A stretch of 64,000 bases of DNA from Roseovarius atlanticus (lineage in GTDB: Bacteria; Pseudomonadota; Alphaproteobacteria; Rhodobacterales; Rhodobacteraceae): contig NZ_LAXJ01000016.1 in assembly GCF_001441615.1 (NCBI RefSeq), forward strand, positions 1-64,000, read 5' to 3'. Of this stretch, positions 16,132 through 27,000 are shown one piece after another. The notes beneath the pieces are model-generated. The model searched no databases, was not told where the DNA came from, and was given only the letters and a program-made list of their open reading frames with translations. The position numbers were made by a program, and so were the translations under genes. Numbering within the stretch: position 1 is the stretch's first letter; each line of letters opens with the position of its first letter.

Positions 16132-17466
16132 CTAATGCCCCGCATCGTCCGACTGGATCAGCCGCCGCCGCAGCATCCCCGACACCCAGTCCATGAAGAT
16201 CACCATCAGCACGATCAGGACGATGTAATAGGTCACCTCTTCCCAATCCTTCTGGGTGATGATCGCCTGCGTCAGCAACAGCCCGATTCCGCCGCCGGTG
16301 ATCGCGCCGATGATGGTGGCCGACCGCGTGTTGCTTTCAAGGTAATACAGCACCTGGCTCAGCAGCACCGGCGTCACCTGCGGCAGCACGCCGAAGCGAT
16401 AGCGCTGCACCGGCTTCGCCCCCGTCGACTGCACGCCCTCGATCTGCTTCTCGTCCACGTTCTCCAGCGCTTCGGAAAACAGCTTCCCGAAAGATCCCGT
16501 GTCGGTCAGCAATATCGCCAGCGCGCCCGTCAATGGCCCCAGCCCGAACGCCCGCGTCAGAATGATCGTCCAGATCAGCGCATCGACCCCGCGCAGGAAG
16601 TCGAACAGCCGCCGGAACCCGAACCGCACCGTCTTCAGCGGGGCAAAGTTCTTCGCCGCCATGAATGCGATAGGCAGCGCCACGATCGCCGCGCCCATGG
16701 TGCCAAGGAACGCCATCAGGATTGTCTCGAATATGGCCCACATCACATCCGAGTGCCGCCACATCTCGTTGTGCCAGAAATCGTCCCAGATCTCGCCCGC
16801 CTCGCCGTTGAAAGCGCGGCCCAGAACCTGCCCCACGCTCATCCCGTGATAGGGACTGTCCAGCGTGAAGAAAAACAGCTCCCAACCGGTGAAGTACCGA
16901 AACACCTCCGCCCGGTTCCGCGTGACCGACAGGCGGCCCGCCTCGGTCGTGATCGCCAGCCGGTTCTTCGATGCGTTGATCCACTCCGGCAGATCCCCCT
17001 CGGGAAACTCCTGCATCACGCCCTGGCTGCGGCTCGGCGTCGCCCGGATCACGCCATAGCCCGGCACATCATAGCTGATCGTCTCGGGTCCAAAGATCAC
17101 CACGTGACCGCCGCCAAGATCGATCACCGTGTCACGGCCCAGTTCTACCCACTCAGGACCCTCGCCTTCGGGATATTCGCCTTTCCGCTCGCCCTCGATG
17201 GCCACCTCGACGGCCCCGTCGCGATTGTCCCGCGTCACATGCACTTTGTAGCTGTAGGTGTCCGCCACCAGAGCCCGCGCGTTCTCGGCACTGGCCCTCT
17301 GCATCAACCCGGGAACATCGAAGGCGAAAAATACGTAAACCAGATACGCCAAAATCAGCGCCGGCACGCCGAACGCCACCATCCGCTTGCGCTGAAACAG
17401 CCGCTCGGTCTGCGCCATCAGCGCATCCGTATCGGTCATCTTGGTGTTCGTCGACGTCGCGCTCAT
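16132..17466 (-). CDS. phnE: Phosphonate ABC transporter permease, long form (PhnE2)
   Basis: A 444-residue membrane permease. After a first TM segment (MVAFGVPALILAYLVYVFFA, about 28-47) a long periplasmic stretch of about 190 residues precedes the core permease with SFGKLFSEALENVDEKQIEG (EAA loop) and C-terminal helices. The ATG at 17466 overlaps the phnE1 stop (ATGA). It pairs with PhnE1 to form the membrane channel for phosphonate uptake. Length exceeds the usual 260-300 residues because of the insertion. Confidence 0.9.
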   Translation of the reverse strand: MSATSTNTKMTDTDALMAQTERLFQRKRMVAFGVPALILAYLVYVFFAFDVPGLMQRASAENARALVADTYSYKVHVTRDNRDGAVEVAIEGERKGEYPEGEGPEWVELGRDTVIDLGGGHVVIFGPETISYDVPGYGVIRATPSRSQGVMQEFPEGDLPEWINASKNRLAITTEAGRLSVTRNRAEVFRYFTGWELFFFTLDSPYHGMSVGQVLGRAFNGEAGEIWDDFWHNEMWRHSDVMWAIFETILMAFLGTMGAAIVALPIAFMAAKNFAPLKTVRFGFRRLFDFLRGVDALIWTIILTRAFGLGPLTGALAILLTDTGSFGKLFSEALENVDEKQIEGVQSTGAKPVQRYRFGVLPQVTPVLLSQVLYYLESNTRSATIIGAITGGGIGLLLTQAIITQKDWEEVTYYIVLIVLMVIFMDWVSGMLRRRLIQSDDAGH

Positions 17467-18350
17467 CGGTGCATCTCCACCTTGCGTCCATGCACCAGCC
17501 GGTCCCGGAAATGGCTCGACAGCTGGTCGAAAAGGATGATCGTGGCGAACAGCATCAGGAACATCGCCGCCGCCTCGTCATAGCGCCCCTGCCCCCAACT
17601 GATCGCGTTCTTCAGCTCGTAACCAAGGCCCCCCGCGCCGACAAAGCCCAGGATCGCCGAGGCCCGGATATTGATCTCGAACCGCATCAGCGCATAGCTC
17701 AGCCAGTTCGGCGCCACCTGCGGCACCACGCCCAGCATCATCCGCTGGCTCCACGTGGCGCCCACCGATTCCAGTCCCTCCAAAGGCTTCAGCGACGCGT
17801 TCTCGTTCACCTCGGAAAACAGCTTGCCCAGCGCGCCCGCCGTATGGAACGCAATCGCGATCATCGCCGGCACCGGCCCGCCACCCAGCACGAAAATCAG
17901 GATCAGGGCGATCACGATCTCGGGCACCGCGCGGGTGATGTCCATGATCCGCCGGAACACCGGTACCAGCCGGGGAAACCGCGCCAGCCCCCGCGTCGAC
18001 AACAGCGACAGCACGACTGCCGCCAATGCACCAACTAGGGTGCTGACCGCAGCGATGTTCACCGTCTCCAGCAGCGCGGGAAAGAATGTCACGAAATGCG
18101 CGGGCAACTCGCCCGCCTTCTCCACGGCTTCGGCCACCACCTCGCCGGGATAGTCAAAGAAATTGTCCAGCCCACCAATGAAGGACCCGCCATTGCGCTC
18201 CTCGGCCAGCCGGAACCCCGACACCATCAGCAGGATGAAGACCAGCAGCGTGATCCCCGAATAAAGCCGCCGCTTCGACACCTGCGCCATGTAGGTCGCC
18301 TGCATGTCGCTCAGCCGGGGCGCGCCGCCGGATTGGGTCACATCTGCCAT
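17463..18350 (-). CDS. phnE: Phosphonate ABC transporter permease PhnE1
   Basis: A 295-residue permease with an N-terminal TM helix (YSGITLLVFILLMVSGFRLA), the EAA-type cytoplasmic loop (GALGKLFSEVNENASLKPLEG) and several further helices. It partners PhnE2 and the ATPase PhnC to import phosphonates captured by PhnD. It lies 68 bp after phnD, with a strong hairpin in the gap, and overlaps phnE2 by 4 bp. Confidence 0.93.
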   Translation of the reverse strand: MADVTQSGGAPRLSDMQATYMAQVSKRRLYSGITLLVFILLMVSGFRLAEERNGGSFIGGLDNFFDYPGEVVAEAVEKAGELPAHFVTFFPALLETVNIAAVSTLVGALAAVVLSLLSTRGLARFPRLVPVFRRIMDITRAVPEIVIALILIFVLGGGPVPAMIAIAFHTAGALGKLFSEVNENASLKPLEGLESVGATWSQRMMLGVVPQVAPNWLSYALMRFEINIRASAILGFVGAGGLGYELKNAISWGQGRYDEAAAMFLMLFATIILFDQLSSHFRDRLVHGRKVEMHR

Positions 18351-18375
18351 GAAGCCTCTCGGGAAATATGCAAAT

Positions 18376-18400
18376 GGCGGGCCCGGTCATGGGGCCCGCC
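18376..18400 (-). terminator. Intra-operon hairpin between phnD and phnE1
   Basis: A GC-rich stem GGCGGGCCC / GGGCCCGCC (9 bp perfect) with a 7-nt loop lies just downstream of the phnD stop. No T-run follows, so an mRNA-stabilising or attenuating hairpin that keeps PhnD in excess over the permeases is more likely than full termination. Confidence 0.65.
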
Positions 18401-18418
18401 ACCTGTGTCTACAGTCAT

Positions 18419-19324
18419 TTATTGCGACGCGGACTTGCGCGCCTCGATGATCGACAGATACGCGTCATGCGTGATCGGATCGAAGCCCAGGCTTTCGCCG
18501 GCCGAGATCGAGTAGGTGCAATCGGGGTCTTTCTCGTACATGCCGTCGACCAGCGCCACCATCGTCTCTTTCACGTCCGCGGGCAGCGACTTGCGCAGCA
18601 CGATCGGGCCTTCCGGGATCGGGTTGGATTTCCAGATTTCCACCAGGTCGTTCATGTCGACAAGGCCCGCATCCACGGCCTTGCGCAGCGCGCCCGAGTT
18701 GTATCCGTCTTCCCAGTTGCCCTGGCCGTCGGCCCAGGTCACGCCGGCGTCGATGTCGCCGTTGTTGACCGCAACGATGGTCTGCTCGTGGCCGCCGGTG
18801 AACTTCACCTCGCCAAAGTAATCACCGGATTCCATGGTGATCTCTTCGCCGGCCTGCGGGATCTCGATCGACGGGATCAGGTACCCGCTGGTCGAGTTCG
18901 GGTCGCCAAAGCCGAACACCTTGCCTTCCATGTCCTCAAGGCTGGTGATGCCGCTGTCCTTGCGGGCAAACCCGATGGAATGATACCCGTAAGAGCCGTC
19001 GAGGTTGATCTTGACCAGCACCGGCTCGACCGCCTCGGGATCTTGCAGATAGGTCGCGGCATAGCCCGACGCACCCAGCCACGCCATGTCCAGCGTGCCG
19101 CCAACCAGGCCCTGGATCACACCGGCATAGTCAGCAGGCGCAAACAGCTTGGTTTCGACGCCCAGCGCTTCCTCGGTGTAGGTCTTCAGGCACTCGTGCG
19201 AGCTCAGGCGGTCCTGGGCGTTCTCGCCCCCCAGGATACCGATGCGGAATTCTTCGATGTCCTGGGCCATGACCGGCGCGGTCATGGCGGTGGTGGCCGC
19301 AAGGGCAGCGATCAGTTTCTTCAT
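18419..19324 (-). CDS. phnD: Phosphonate-binding periplasmic protein PhnD
   Basis: A 301-residue substrate-binding protein with a Sec signal peptide (MKKLIAALAATTAMTAPVMA, cleavage near residue 20). Family motifs include FRIGILGGENAQDR, FAPADYAGVIQGLVGGTLDMAWLG, FGFGDPNSTSGYLIPS and VTWADGQGNWEDGYNSG. It delivers phosphonates to PhnE1/E2. The start at the ATG at 19324 has GGAGG seven bases upstream; the longer open frame is discounted. It is the second gene of phnC-D-E1-E2. Confidence 0.95.
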   Translation of the reverse strand: MKKLIAALAATTAMTAPVMAQDIEEFRIGILGGENAQDRLSSHECLKTYTEEALGVETKLFAPADYAGVIQGLVGGTLDMAWLGASGYAATYLQDPEAVEPVLVKINLDGSYGYHSIGFARKDSGITSLEDMEGKVFGFGDPNSTSGYLIPSIEIPQAGEEITMESGDYFGEVKFTGGHEQTIVAVNNGDIDAGVTWADGQGNWEDGYNSGALRKAVDAGLVDMNDLVEIWKSNPIPEGPIVLRKSLPADVKETMVALVDGMYEKDPDCTYSISAGESLGFDPITHDAYLSIIEARKSASQ

Positions 19325-19397
19325 CTTAATCCTCCGTCTGGGTTTGTTGCCACCGGCCCCCGTGACCGGTGCGCAGATGAATTTCAGGGTCGTAGGG

Positions 19398-20198
19398 TCA
19401 GGCGATCTCGCGCTCCGGCGTCTCGATCGCGGTCGAGGTCGCAGCCTCGGAAAAGCCTGCGTCGGCGCCATAGATGTCGCGCGCCACGCCGGTGGTCAGC
19501 TGTTCGGGCGTGCCGTCGAACACCATCCGCCCGTCACGCATCCCGATCACCCGGTCACAGTATTTGCGGGCCGTATCCAGCGTGTGCAGGTTGGCCACCA
19601 CGGTGCGGCCGTCTTCCTCGTGGATGCGGCGCAGGTCGTCCATGACCAGCTGCGCGTTCATCGGGTCAAGGCTGGCAATCGGCTCGTCGGCCAGCACGAT
19701 CTTGGGCTCCTGCATCAGCGCCCGCGCGATGGCCACGCGCTGCTGCTGCCCGCCCGACAGCGCCTCGGCCCGCTTCGGCGCGTGCTCGGCGATGCCCAGC
19801 CGGTCCAGGATGGCGATGGCGCGATAGATGTCGGCCTGCGGATACAGATTGAACATCGTGGCAAAGGTCGAGCGGCGATTGAGCGTGCCGTGCAGCACGT
19901 TGCTCACCACGTCCATGCGCGGCACCAGGTTGAACTGCTGAAAGATCATCGCGCAGTCCGACTGCCACGCGCGCTTCTCGGCCCCACGCAGCGCGGTCAC
20001 GTCACGCCCCTCGAACACGATGCTGCCGTCGCTCGCGTCGGTCAGCCGGTTCAGCATCCGCAGCAAGGTCGACTTGCCCGCGCCCGACCGGCCGATGATG
20101 CCGATCATGGCAGGCTTTTCCACGCTGAACGTGATGGCATCCACGGCCTTGTGCTGGCCAAAAACCTTCGTCAGCTTGGTAATTTCAAGCACGCTCAT
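19398..20198 (-). CDS. phnC: Phosphonate ABC transporter ATP-binding protein PhnC
   Basis: A 266-residue ABC ATPase. Walker A is GRSGAGKST, the Q-loop region [20 protein letters not shown] (typical of PhnC), the signature [15 protein letters not shown] and Walker [15 protein letters not shown]. It energises uptake through PhnE1/E2. The start is the ATG at 20198 ([14 protein letters not shown]); upstream in-frame sequence overlaps the Pho box and is not coding. First gene of the transporter operon. Confidence 0.95.
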   Translation of the reverse strand: MSVLEITKLTKVFGQHKAVDAITFSVEKPAMIGIIGRSGAGKSTLLRMLNRLTDASDGSIVFEGRDVTALRGAEKRAWQSDCAMIFQQFNLVPRMDVVSNVLHGTLNRRSTFATMFNLYPQADIYRAIAILDRLGIAEHAPKRAEALSGGQQQRVAIARALMQEPKIVLADEPIASLDPMNAQLVMDDLRRIHEEDGRTVVANLHTLDTARKYCDRVIGMRDGRMVFDGTPEQLTTGVARDIYGADAGFSEAATSTAIETPEREIA

Positions 20199-20247
20199 GT
20201 CCCCCGGTCGTTCCGGCGCACACCTACGCGGGGTTTCCGAAGCTTCT

Positions 20248-20276
20248 GTGACGCTGCGGTAAAACTTTTGTAACGG
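20248..20276 (-). promoter_or_regulatory. Pho box (PhoB site) upstream of phnC
   Basis: Read on the minus strand, three 7-bp units CCGTTAC, GTTTTAC and GCGTCAC are spaced by exactly 4 bp (AAAA and CGCA), giving the 11-bp periodicity of Pho boxes (consensus unit CTGTCAT). It ends 50 bp upstream of the phnC ATG. This supports induction of phosphonate uptake by phosphate starvation through PhoB. Confidence 0.75.
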
Positions 20277-20361
20277 TCGGCAACGCACGTCTTTTCGCGC
20301 ACCCATGCTGCGTCGCGGCGAACCTCTTGCATTGCCAACGGCGCAGGCGTATCCCCAAGGT

Positions 20362-20898
20362 ATGGCACGCGCGGCATCACGCCTGAACTCAAATGACTGG
20401 CTTTCCGCCGGGCTCGAAGCGCTGTCCGAAACCGGCCCGCGCGCGCTCAAGGCCGAGCCTCTTGCAGTACGGCTCGGTGTCTCCAAAGGCTCGTTCTACT
20501 GGCACTTCCGTGACGTGCCGGCGTTTCACGCCGCGCTTCTGGCGGGATGGCGCGACGATTGCATCGCCCGCCTGCCCGAGCTGGCCAGCGACGGCGCCAC
20601 CGACGTGGCCCGCCTGCGCAACCTGACGCAGGTCTTCGCCGCGCCCGACGCCACCGAACCCGCCCTGCGCGCCTGGGCCAATTCCGACGACCTTGCCCGC
20701 GCCGCGGTCAACGACGTGGACGATGCCCGCCTCGCCGCGTTGCAGAACCTGCTGTCCGAGGTCGGCATCGACAACCCCGAGATGGCCCGCATCCTTTACG
20801 CGTCTGCCATCGGCATGACGTCGCTCGGCAATGCCAGCCCCGCCGACCATATCAGCGCCATCGGCTCACTGGTCGACCTGGTGCTGGCCCTGCGGTGA
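20362..20898 (+). CDS. TetR-family transcriptional regulator
   Basis: A 178-residue regulator with an N-terminal helix-turn-helix ([30 protein letters not shown], in two parts around residues 35-65), typical of TetR proteins. The ligand-binding C-terminal part is not assignable. The ATG at 20362 ([13 protein letters not shown]) fits the family N-terminus better than the upstream 20305 frame. It is divergent from phnC, and its stop overlaps the start of the META-domain lipoprotein (TGATG), so the two are coupled. Confidence 0.85.
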   Translation: MARAASRLNSNDWLSAGLEALSETGPRALKAEPLAVRLGVSKGSFYWHFRDVPAFHAALLAGWRDDCIARLPELASDGATDVARLRNLTQVFAAPDATEPALRAWANSDDLARAAVNDVDDARLAALQNLLSEVGIDNPEMARILYASAIGMTSLGNASPADHISAIGSLVDLVLALR

Positions 20899-21290
20899 TG
20901 CGCGGCCTACTGACGGTGCCCCTCGTCGTGTCGCTGCTGAATTGCAGCGGCGATGAAACCCTCTCGGGCCACGGCGCGGCGGACAAGACCTGGCAGCTCG
21001 GGGAACTCGACGGCACCGCTTTCGACGCGACCGCCACCATCACCTTTCCCGAAGAAGGCAAGATCGTCGGCGAGGCGCCTTGCAACCGCTACTTCGCCGC
21101 GCAACTGCAACCCTACCCGTGGTTCGAGGCCGCCGAGATCGGCACCACCCGCCGCACCTGCCCCCAGCAGGTGCAGGAAACCGCCTTTCTCGACGCGCTC
21201 GGTGCCATGTCTCTTGCCGAGGTCACCGAAACCACCCTGATCCTCAGCACGCCCGAGGGCCGCGAGATGATCTTCCGCGCCGCCGAGTAA
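20898..21290 (+). CDS. META-domain (HslJ-like) lipoprotein
   Basis: A 130-residue protein with a lipoprotein signal (LLTVPLVVSLLNC, lipobox LLNC with Cys at 16) followed by a META domain: TWQLGELDGTAF, ATITFPEEGKIVGEAPCNRYFA and C-terminal ILSTPEGREMIFR. HslJ-type proteins sit in the envelope and are linked to heat or antibiotic stress in other bacteria; the precise role here is unknown. It is translationally coupled to the upstream TetR gene, suggesting it may be a target or partner of that regulator. Confidence 0.8.
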   Translation: MRGLLTVPLVVSLLNCSGDETLSGHGAADKTWQLGELDGTAFDATATITFPEEGKIVGEAPCNRYFAAQLQPYPWFEAAEIGTTRRTCPQQVQETAFLDALGAMSLAEVTETTLILSTPEGREMIFRAAE

Positions 21291-21438
21291 GGCGCGCCGG
21301 GGTCTGCAGCCCGCAACGGCAAGACGCACGCAGTTCCGACCCCCGGGCCATCCCCCTCTTCCTTTGGCTTCAAATATCCCCGCAGGAGGCATCCGCCACC
21401 GCCATGAGCGCCGAAGGACAGCCATCCGGCCGCGCGGG

Positions 21439-21732
21439 TTACACCAACCCATCGACCAGGATCGCATTCAGCTCCGACCCCGACCGCCGCAACACTGCCA
21501 ACTCCTGGAACGCGTCAGAGTGCCAGAACGCCCGCGCATGGTCCCGGTCGGGAAACTCCAGAACGAAGGCCGCGTCGGGCAGCACACCCTCACCCTCCAT
21601 CCTCTCGGGCGCACCGCCCCGCACCAGGAACCGGCCCTCATGCGCCGCCACCACCTCGGGGATCTTGGCGAAATACGCCTCCATCCAGTCCCGGCTGTGG
21701 ATCTCCATCTGCCCGATCACGTATGCCGCCAT
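21439..21732 (-). CDS. DUF1330 family protein
   Basis: A 97-residue ferredoxin-like-fold (dimeric alpha-beta barrel) protein. It begins MAAYVIGQMEIHSRDWMEAY and contains GRFLVRGGAPERMEG and FPDRDHARAFWHSDAFQEL, all typical of DUF1330. No enzymatic role is established for the family. Start ATG 21732. Upstream on the opposite strand is the LLM oxidoreductase gene. Confidence 0.85.
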   Translation of the reverse strand: MAAYVIGQMEIHSRDWMEAYFAKIPEVVAAHEGRFLVRGGAPERMEGEGVLPDAAFVLEFPDRDHARAFWHSDAFQELAVLRRSGSELNAILVDGLV

Positions 21733-21864
21733 CGCCCTGCCCTCCGTCCTGTCGGCCAATCCTAGGCCGCACGCAGCACCACGCGCAATGCCACCGGCCC
21801 GCCGCACGGTTGTTCTCGCAGCCCTCAGCCCCCAAATGACAGGGAACTGATGAAAGGCCCCGCC

Positions 21865-22863
21865 ATGCGCTATTCCGTTCTCGACCTCGCCCCCGTGCCC
21901 GAAGGCCACGACACCGCGACCGCCATCGCCAACAGCCGCGATCTGGCCATCGCGGCCGAGCGGATGGGCTATCACCGCTACTGGCTGGCCGAGCATCACA
22001 ACATGCCCGGCATCGCTAGCGCCGCAACTGCGGTGCTGATCTGCCACATCGCCGAGGCCACGACGACCATGCGCGTCGGCGCGGGCGGCGTCATGCTGCC
22101 CAACCACGCGCCGCTCGCCATCGCCGAGCAGTTCGGCACGCTGGCCACCATCCATCCCGGCCGCATCGACCTTGGCCTCGGGCGCGCCCCGGGCGGCGAC
22201 ATGGCCGTGGCCCGCGCCCTGCGCCGCGGTCTCGAAGCCGACCGTTTCCCCGACGACGTGGTCGAACTCATGGGCTTCTTCGCCGATGCCGATCCCGCCG
22301 CCCCCGTCTCGGCCCATCCCGGCCAGGGCACCCACGTCCCGGTCTGGATCCTCGGCTCCAGCCTCTACGGCGCGCAGCTGGCCGCGCATCTGGGCCTGCC
22401 ATACGCCTTCGCCTCGCATTTCGCGCCCGACGCGCTCGACCAGGCGCTGGAAATCTACCGCACCCGGTTCCAGCCCTCGGCCCAGCTCGACCGGCCCTAT
22501 TTCATGCTCGCCGCCAACGTCTTCGCCGCCGAGACGGACGCCGAGGGCGCGTACCTGCGCACCTCCATGCAACAGGCCTTCGCCCGCCTGCGCACCGGCC
22601 AGCCCGGCAAGCTGCCCGCGCCGGTTCAGGATATCGAGACTGCCATCGGCCCACAGATGACCGACAACGTGAACCACGCCCTGAGCGTCTCTGCGACAGG
22701 GTCGCCCGCCACGGTGCGCGCCCAGCTTGGCGTTCTCAAGGACCGCTACCAACCCGACGAGATCATCCTCACCGGCCAGATCCACGACCACACCGCACGG
22801 GTCAATTCCTTCCGCATCGCCGCCGAGATTTTGCAGGACATGACCAGGGCAGACGCGGCCTAA
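21865..22863 (+). CDS. LLM-class flavin-dependent oxidoreductase
   Basis: A 332-residue luciferase-like TIM-barrel monooxygenase/oxidoreductase. Characteristic segments are [54 protein letters not shown] and GLGRAPGGD, matching the YhbW-type subgroup that uses reduced FMN or F420-like flavin. The substrate is unknown. An ATG 15 bp upstream (21850) is an alternative start, but the family N-terminus fits 21865. Confidence 0.87.
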   Translation: MRYSVLDLAPVPEGHDTATAIANSRDLAIAAERMGYHRYWLAEHHNMPGIASAATAVLICHIAEATTTMRVGAGGVMLPNHAPLAIAEQFGTLATIHPGRIDLGLGRAPGGDMAVARALRRGLEADRFPDDVVELMGFFADADPAAPVSAHPGQGTHVPVWILGSSLYGAQLAAHLGLPYAFASHFAPDALDQALEIYRTRFQPSAQLDRPYFMLAANVFAAETDAEGAYLRTSMQQAFARLRTGQPGKLPAPVQDIETAIGPQMTDNVNHALSVSATGSPATVRAQLGVLKDRYQPDEIILTGQIHDHTARVNSFRIAAEILQDMTRADAA

Positions 22864-23012
22864 GCCCAGCTTTCCAAGCCGCGCGATCGCCAGACCGCGG
22901 GATGGCGATGCGACTGTCTTTCAGAGCACTTTATGCTCGCCAAATCCGCAAAACTTTCGATCAATGAGCGCACGGCACCCAATCGCCAGCCCGTCCGGGC
23001 GGCCCACCTTTC

Positions 23013-23032
23013 GGCGATTGCAGGCAATCGCC
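23013..23032. terminator. Hairpin between convergent LLM and recO genes
   Basis: GGCGATTG-CAGG-CAATCGCC is a perfect 8-bp stem with a 4-nt loop in the 253-bp convergent gap, suitable as a bidirectional terminator. No gene is seen in 22864-23116. Confidence 0.5.
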
Positions 23033-23116
23033 TTTCGGTCAGCGGCCGATCGCGCGGCGGCCTACGGCCTTGATTCCGCGCGGTATAAGACCAACCGCAG
23101 TCCGAAAAACGCACCC

Positions 23117-23851
23117 TCACTCCTCCGCCACCTGCTCCAGCCGCCGGATCAGCCGCGCCCGCGCCTCGGGCAGCGGCTTGTGTCCCATCTCCGGCGCCAG
23201 GTGGTGCATCAGGAAATACCCCGTCACCCCCAGCCCCTCCAATATCTCACCGTCGCTGCACTTCCCCTCGCCAAGCAGCGGCGCAGGCAGCGGCAACAGC
23301 TTGTCCGCCCACTCCCCCGCGCCCGCCCGCGACACCGCCCGACCCGTGCGCGGCGAGATGAAGCTCAGGTCGTTCGCCGCCCGCCCCTTGACCGCGCATT
23401 CGCTCAGGTCCAGTCCGAAACCCATCTCATCGAGCAGCGCCATCTCCCACTTCAGATAGGCCAGCGGCCACACATCCCCCTGCCCCAGCAGGTCCAACAA
23501 CGCCTCGGTCTGGCCATAGAGCCGTCGATGCGTCTCCCGCTCCGGCAGGCAAAAGATCAACAAGGCCGTCACCGCGTTCAACCCCGCCAGCGCCACGCGG
23601 TCCCCCAGCGACGCCGCCGCGCGCGACCGCACAGGCTCCACGGTGAAGGCACCCAGGTGATCCTCCAGCCGCGCTTTCCACGTCACGTCCACCTGTCCGC
23701 CCGGCTGCAACACCGGCGCCATCTTGCGCGACGCCCCGCCCCGCACCACGCCCGCGTGCCGCCCCTTCAAAGGCGTGAACACCTCCAAAATCGCGGCCGC
23801 CTCGCCATGCGGACGGCTGGCCAGCACTATGCCTTGGTCGCGCCACTCCAT
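23117..23851 (-). CDS. recO: DNA repair protein RecO
   Basis: A 244-residue RecO. It starts [20 protein letters not shown] (OB-fold N-terminus) followed by [20 protein letters not shown] and the helical C-terminal domain with a degenerate zinc-site region ([10 protein letters not shown]). RecO loads RecA with RecR at single-stranded gaps. In relatives recO commonly follows era (and DUF1491); here it is separated from them by about 3.8 kb carrying the oppositely oriented VWA and VOC genes. Confidence 0.93.
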   Translation of the reverse strand: MEWRDQGIVLASRPHGEAAAILEVFTPLKGRHAGVVRGGASRKMAPVLQPGGQVDVTWKARLEDHLGAFTVEPVRSRAAASLGDRVALAGLNAVTALLIFCLPERETHRRLYGQTEALLDLLGQGDVWPLAYLKWEMALLDEMGFGLDLSECAVKGRAANDLSFISPRTGRAVSRAGAGEWADKLLPLPAPLLGEGKCSDGEILEGLGVTGYFLMHHLAPEMGHKPLPEARARLIRRLEQVAEE

Positions 23852-24004
23852 CACACCGCTCCACCTTTCGAACGGACATAGGACATCAAAAGATGAACCC
23901 TGCCAAGGCCCGCCCCGACCCACGGTCTGGAAATCCGGACATGACCGGGGACGCCAGATATGCTTATCTGCCCCCGAATTGATTTTTTGATTGAGGGGGA
24001 CCCG

Positions 24005-27000
24005 ATGACATATACCACCACCCGCGCCCTGGCGCTGACCACCGCACTTCTGGCCGCCCCCGCGGCGATGGCCAATGACAACGTGATGGTGGTCTTCGAC
24101 GGCTCCAACTCGATGTGGGGCCAGATCGATGGCACCGCCAAGATCGAGATCGCCCGCAACGTCATCGACAACCTTCTGGGCGACTGGGCCGACGATCGCA
24201 GCGTCGGTCTCATGGCCTATGGCCACCGCGCCCGCGGCGACTGCACGGACATCGAGGTCATCGTCGAACCCGGCGCGGCCCAGCGCAGCGAAATCCTGGA
24301 CCGGATCAAGTCCATCACCCCCACCGGCAAGACCCCTCTGACCGACGCCGTGGAACAGGCCGCCACCCGGCTCTCCTATACCGACCGCCCCGCCACCGTG
24401 GTCCTCATCTCCGACGGTCTGGAAAGCTGCGAGCGTGACCCGTGCGAGCTGGCCCGCGCGCTGGAAAAGGGCGGCGTCGGCTTTACTGCCCACGTGGTGG
24501 GCTTCGGCCTCGGCGCGGACGAGGACACCGCGTCGCTCGCCTGCATCGCCGAGGAAACCGGCGGGCAGTACATCCAGGCCTCCAACGCCGACGAGCTTGG
24601 CGCGGCCCTCTCCGCCGTGGCCACCGCCGTTGCAGCACCAGAGCCGGAACCAGAACCGCAAGCGCCAGAAGTCACCGTCGACGCGCCGGACACCGCCGTC
24701 GCCGGCAGCCCCACCACCATCACCTGGGACCCCACCGTGAGCGAGGCCGACTATATCGCCGTCGCCCCCGCCGGTGCCCCCGAAACCGAGCTGGGCCAAT
24801 ACACCCGCATCGGCAAGGACACTGCCGTCACCTTCGCCATGCCGGGCGAGCCCGGCGCCTATGAAGCCCGCTATTACAGCACCGAGACCAAAACCGTCCT
24901 CGGCACCGACCCCATCGAGATCACGCCAGCCCAGGTCACCCTGCAAGCCGCCGACACCGTCCAGACCGGCAGCCCGGTCACCATCAGCTGGTCGCCCACG
25001 ATCAACCCGCGCGACTATATCGCCATCGTGCCCGCCGGTACCGATGCCGGCACCCTGGCAAACTACCGCGCGGTCAACGATCACGACAGCTTCGACCTCA
25101 CCGCCCCCGCCGATCCCGGCATGTACGAGATCCGCTACATCCTCAACGTCGACAGCCGCACCGTCGCCAGCCGCCCGCTCGAGGTGGCCGATCCCCAAGT
25201 CACGCTGCAAACCCCCGAAACCGCCCTTACCGGCGCCGAAATCCCAGTCAGCTGGGCGGGCACGGTCAACGCCAAGGATTACATCACAATCGTCCCCATG
25301 GGCGCCGAGGAAGGCACCTACACCAACTACTTCCCCGTCCGCGACGACAGCTCCGGCCGCCTTCTGGCCACCGCCGATCCCGGAATGCATGAAATCCGCT
25401 ACATCCAGCGCGAAGGCGGCAAGACCCTCGCCAGCGCCACCATCGAGCTTCTGACCCCCGAGGTCACGGTCAGCGGCCCCGCCACCGCCGTCACCGGCGC
25501 GCAGGTCCCTGTCAGCTGGACCGGCACGGTCAATGCCAAGGACTACATTACTATCGCCCCCACGGGCTCGGATGCCGGCACCTATGGCAGCTACCAGCCG
25601 GTGCGCGACGACGACACCGTGACGCTCACCATGCCCTCTGACCCCGGCATGTACGAACTGCGCTACGTCCTGCGCGAAGGCCCGCGCGTGCTGGCGACTG
25701 CCCCCATCGAGGTGGCCAATCCCGAGGTCACCGTCTCTGGCCCCGAAACCGTCGGCACCGGGGCGCAATTCACCGTCTCGTGGACCGGCGCGGTCAACCC
25801 CAAGGATTACGTGACCATCGTCCCCGTGGGGGCCGAGCCCGACACGTTCGGCAGCTACCAGCCCGTGCGCGACGACACCGAAACGCGCCTCGTCGCGCCC
25901 TCCGATCCCGGCATGTATGAACTGCGTTACCTGCTGCGCGAGGGCACCAAGGTGATGGCCACCGCCATGATCGAGGTCACCGAGCCTCAGGTCACCGTCT
26001 CGGGTCCCGAAACCGTCTCGACCGGCGCGCAGTTCACCGTCTCGTGGACCGGCACCGTGAATGCTCAGGACTACGTCACAATCGTCCCCGTCGGCGCCGC
26101 AGAGAACGAGTTCGGCAACTACCAGGTCGTCCGCGACAACGCGGAAACCACGCTCACCGCGCCCTCCGAGACCGGGATGTACGAACTGCGCTACCTTTTG
26201 CGCGAAGGCCCCAAGGTCATGGCCACCGCCATGATCGAGGTCACCGAACCCCAGGTCACCATCTCCGGCCCCGACAGCGCCGCGACCGGCTCCTCCGTGA
26301 CGGTCGAGTGGACCGGCACCGTCAACACGCAGGACTACGTCGTGGTCGTCCCCGCCGGGGCGCCGGAAAACGAGTTCGGCAACTACCAGGTCGTGCGCGA
26401 CGCGTCAGAAGTGGCGCTGACCATGCCCGCCGATCCGGGCATGTACGAGCTGCGCTACCTCATGCGCGAAGGCCCCAAGGTGCTGGCCACCGCCATGATC
26501 GAACTGACCCCGCCCGAGGTCACGGTCACCGGCCCGGAACAAATCCGCGCGGGCGACGAAATCACGGCCGAATGGACCGGAACGGTCTCCACCAACGACT
26601 ACATCAACCTCGTCCCGATGGGCGCGGCGGATGACAAGTTCGGCACCTACCTGACCGTCCGTGACGGCACCACCGCCACGCTCAAGGCCCCGGCGGAAAC
26701 CGGCCTCTACGAGCTCCGCTACGTCCTGCGCGAAGGCACCCGCGTGCTGGCCCGCCACGCCGTCGAAGTACTGGCCGAAGACGCCGCCCTCAACACCGGC
26801 GCCGCCCTCACCGCGCCCGACAGCGCGGCCCCCGGCAGCACCATCGACGTCTCCTGGCAGGTGGACAGCAGCAGCGCCGACCAGCGCATCACGCTGGCAC
26901 GCGGCAACCAGGCGATCTTCACCTGGCTTCAGGCGGTCAAGATCACCGACGGCGCCACCGGCGTGCAAATCGACCTGCCGAATGAACCCGGCGTCTACGA

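Noticed and set aside
15880..17583. 567-codon plus-strand frame opposite the phnE genes
   Set aside because: Low-complexity shadow; both permeases have clear helices and motifs on the minus strand.
22860..23120. 86-codon minus-strand ORF in the convergent gap before recO
   Set aside because: Arg/Trp/Ser-rich, no RBS, overlaps a hairpin; looks non-coding.
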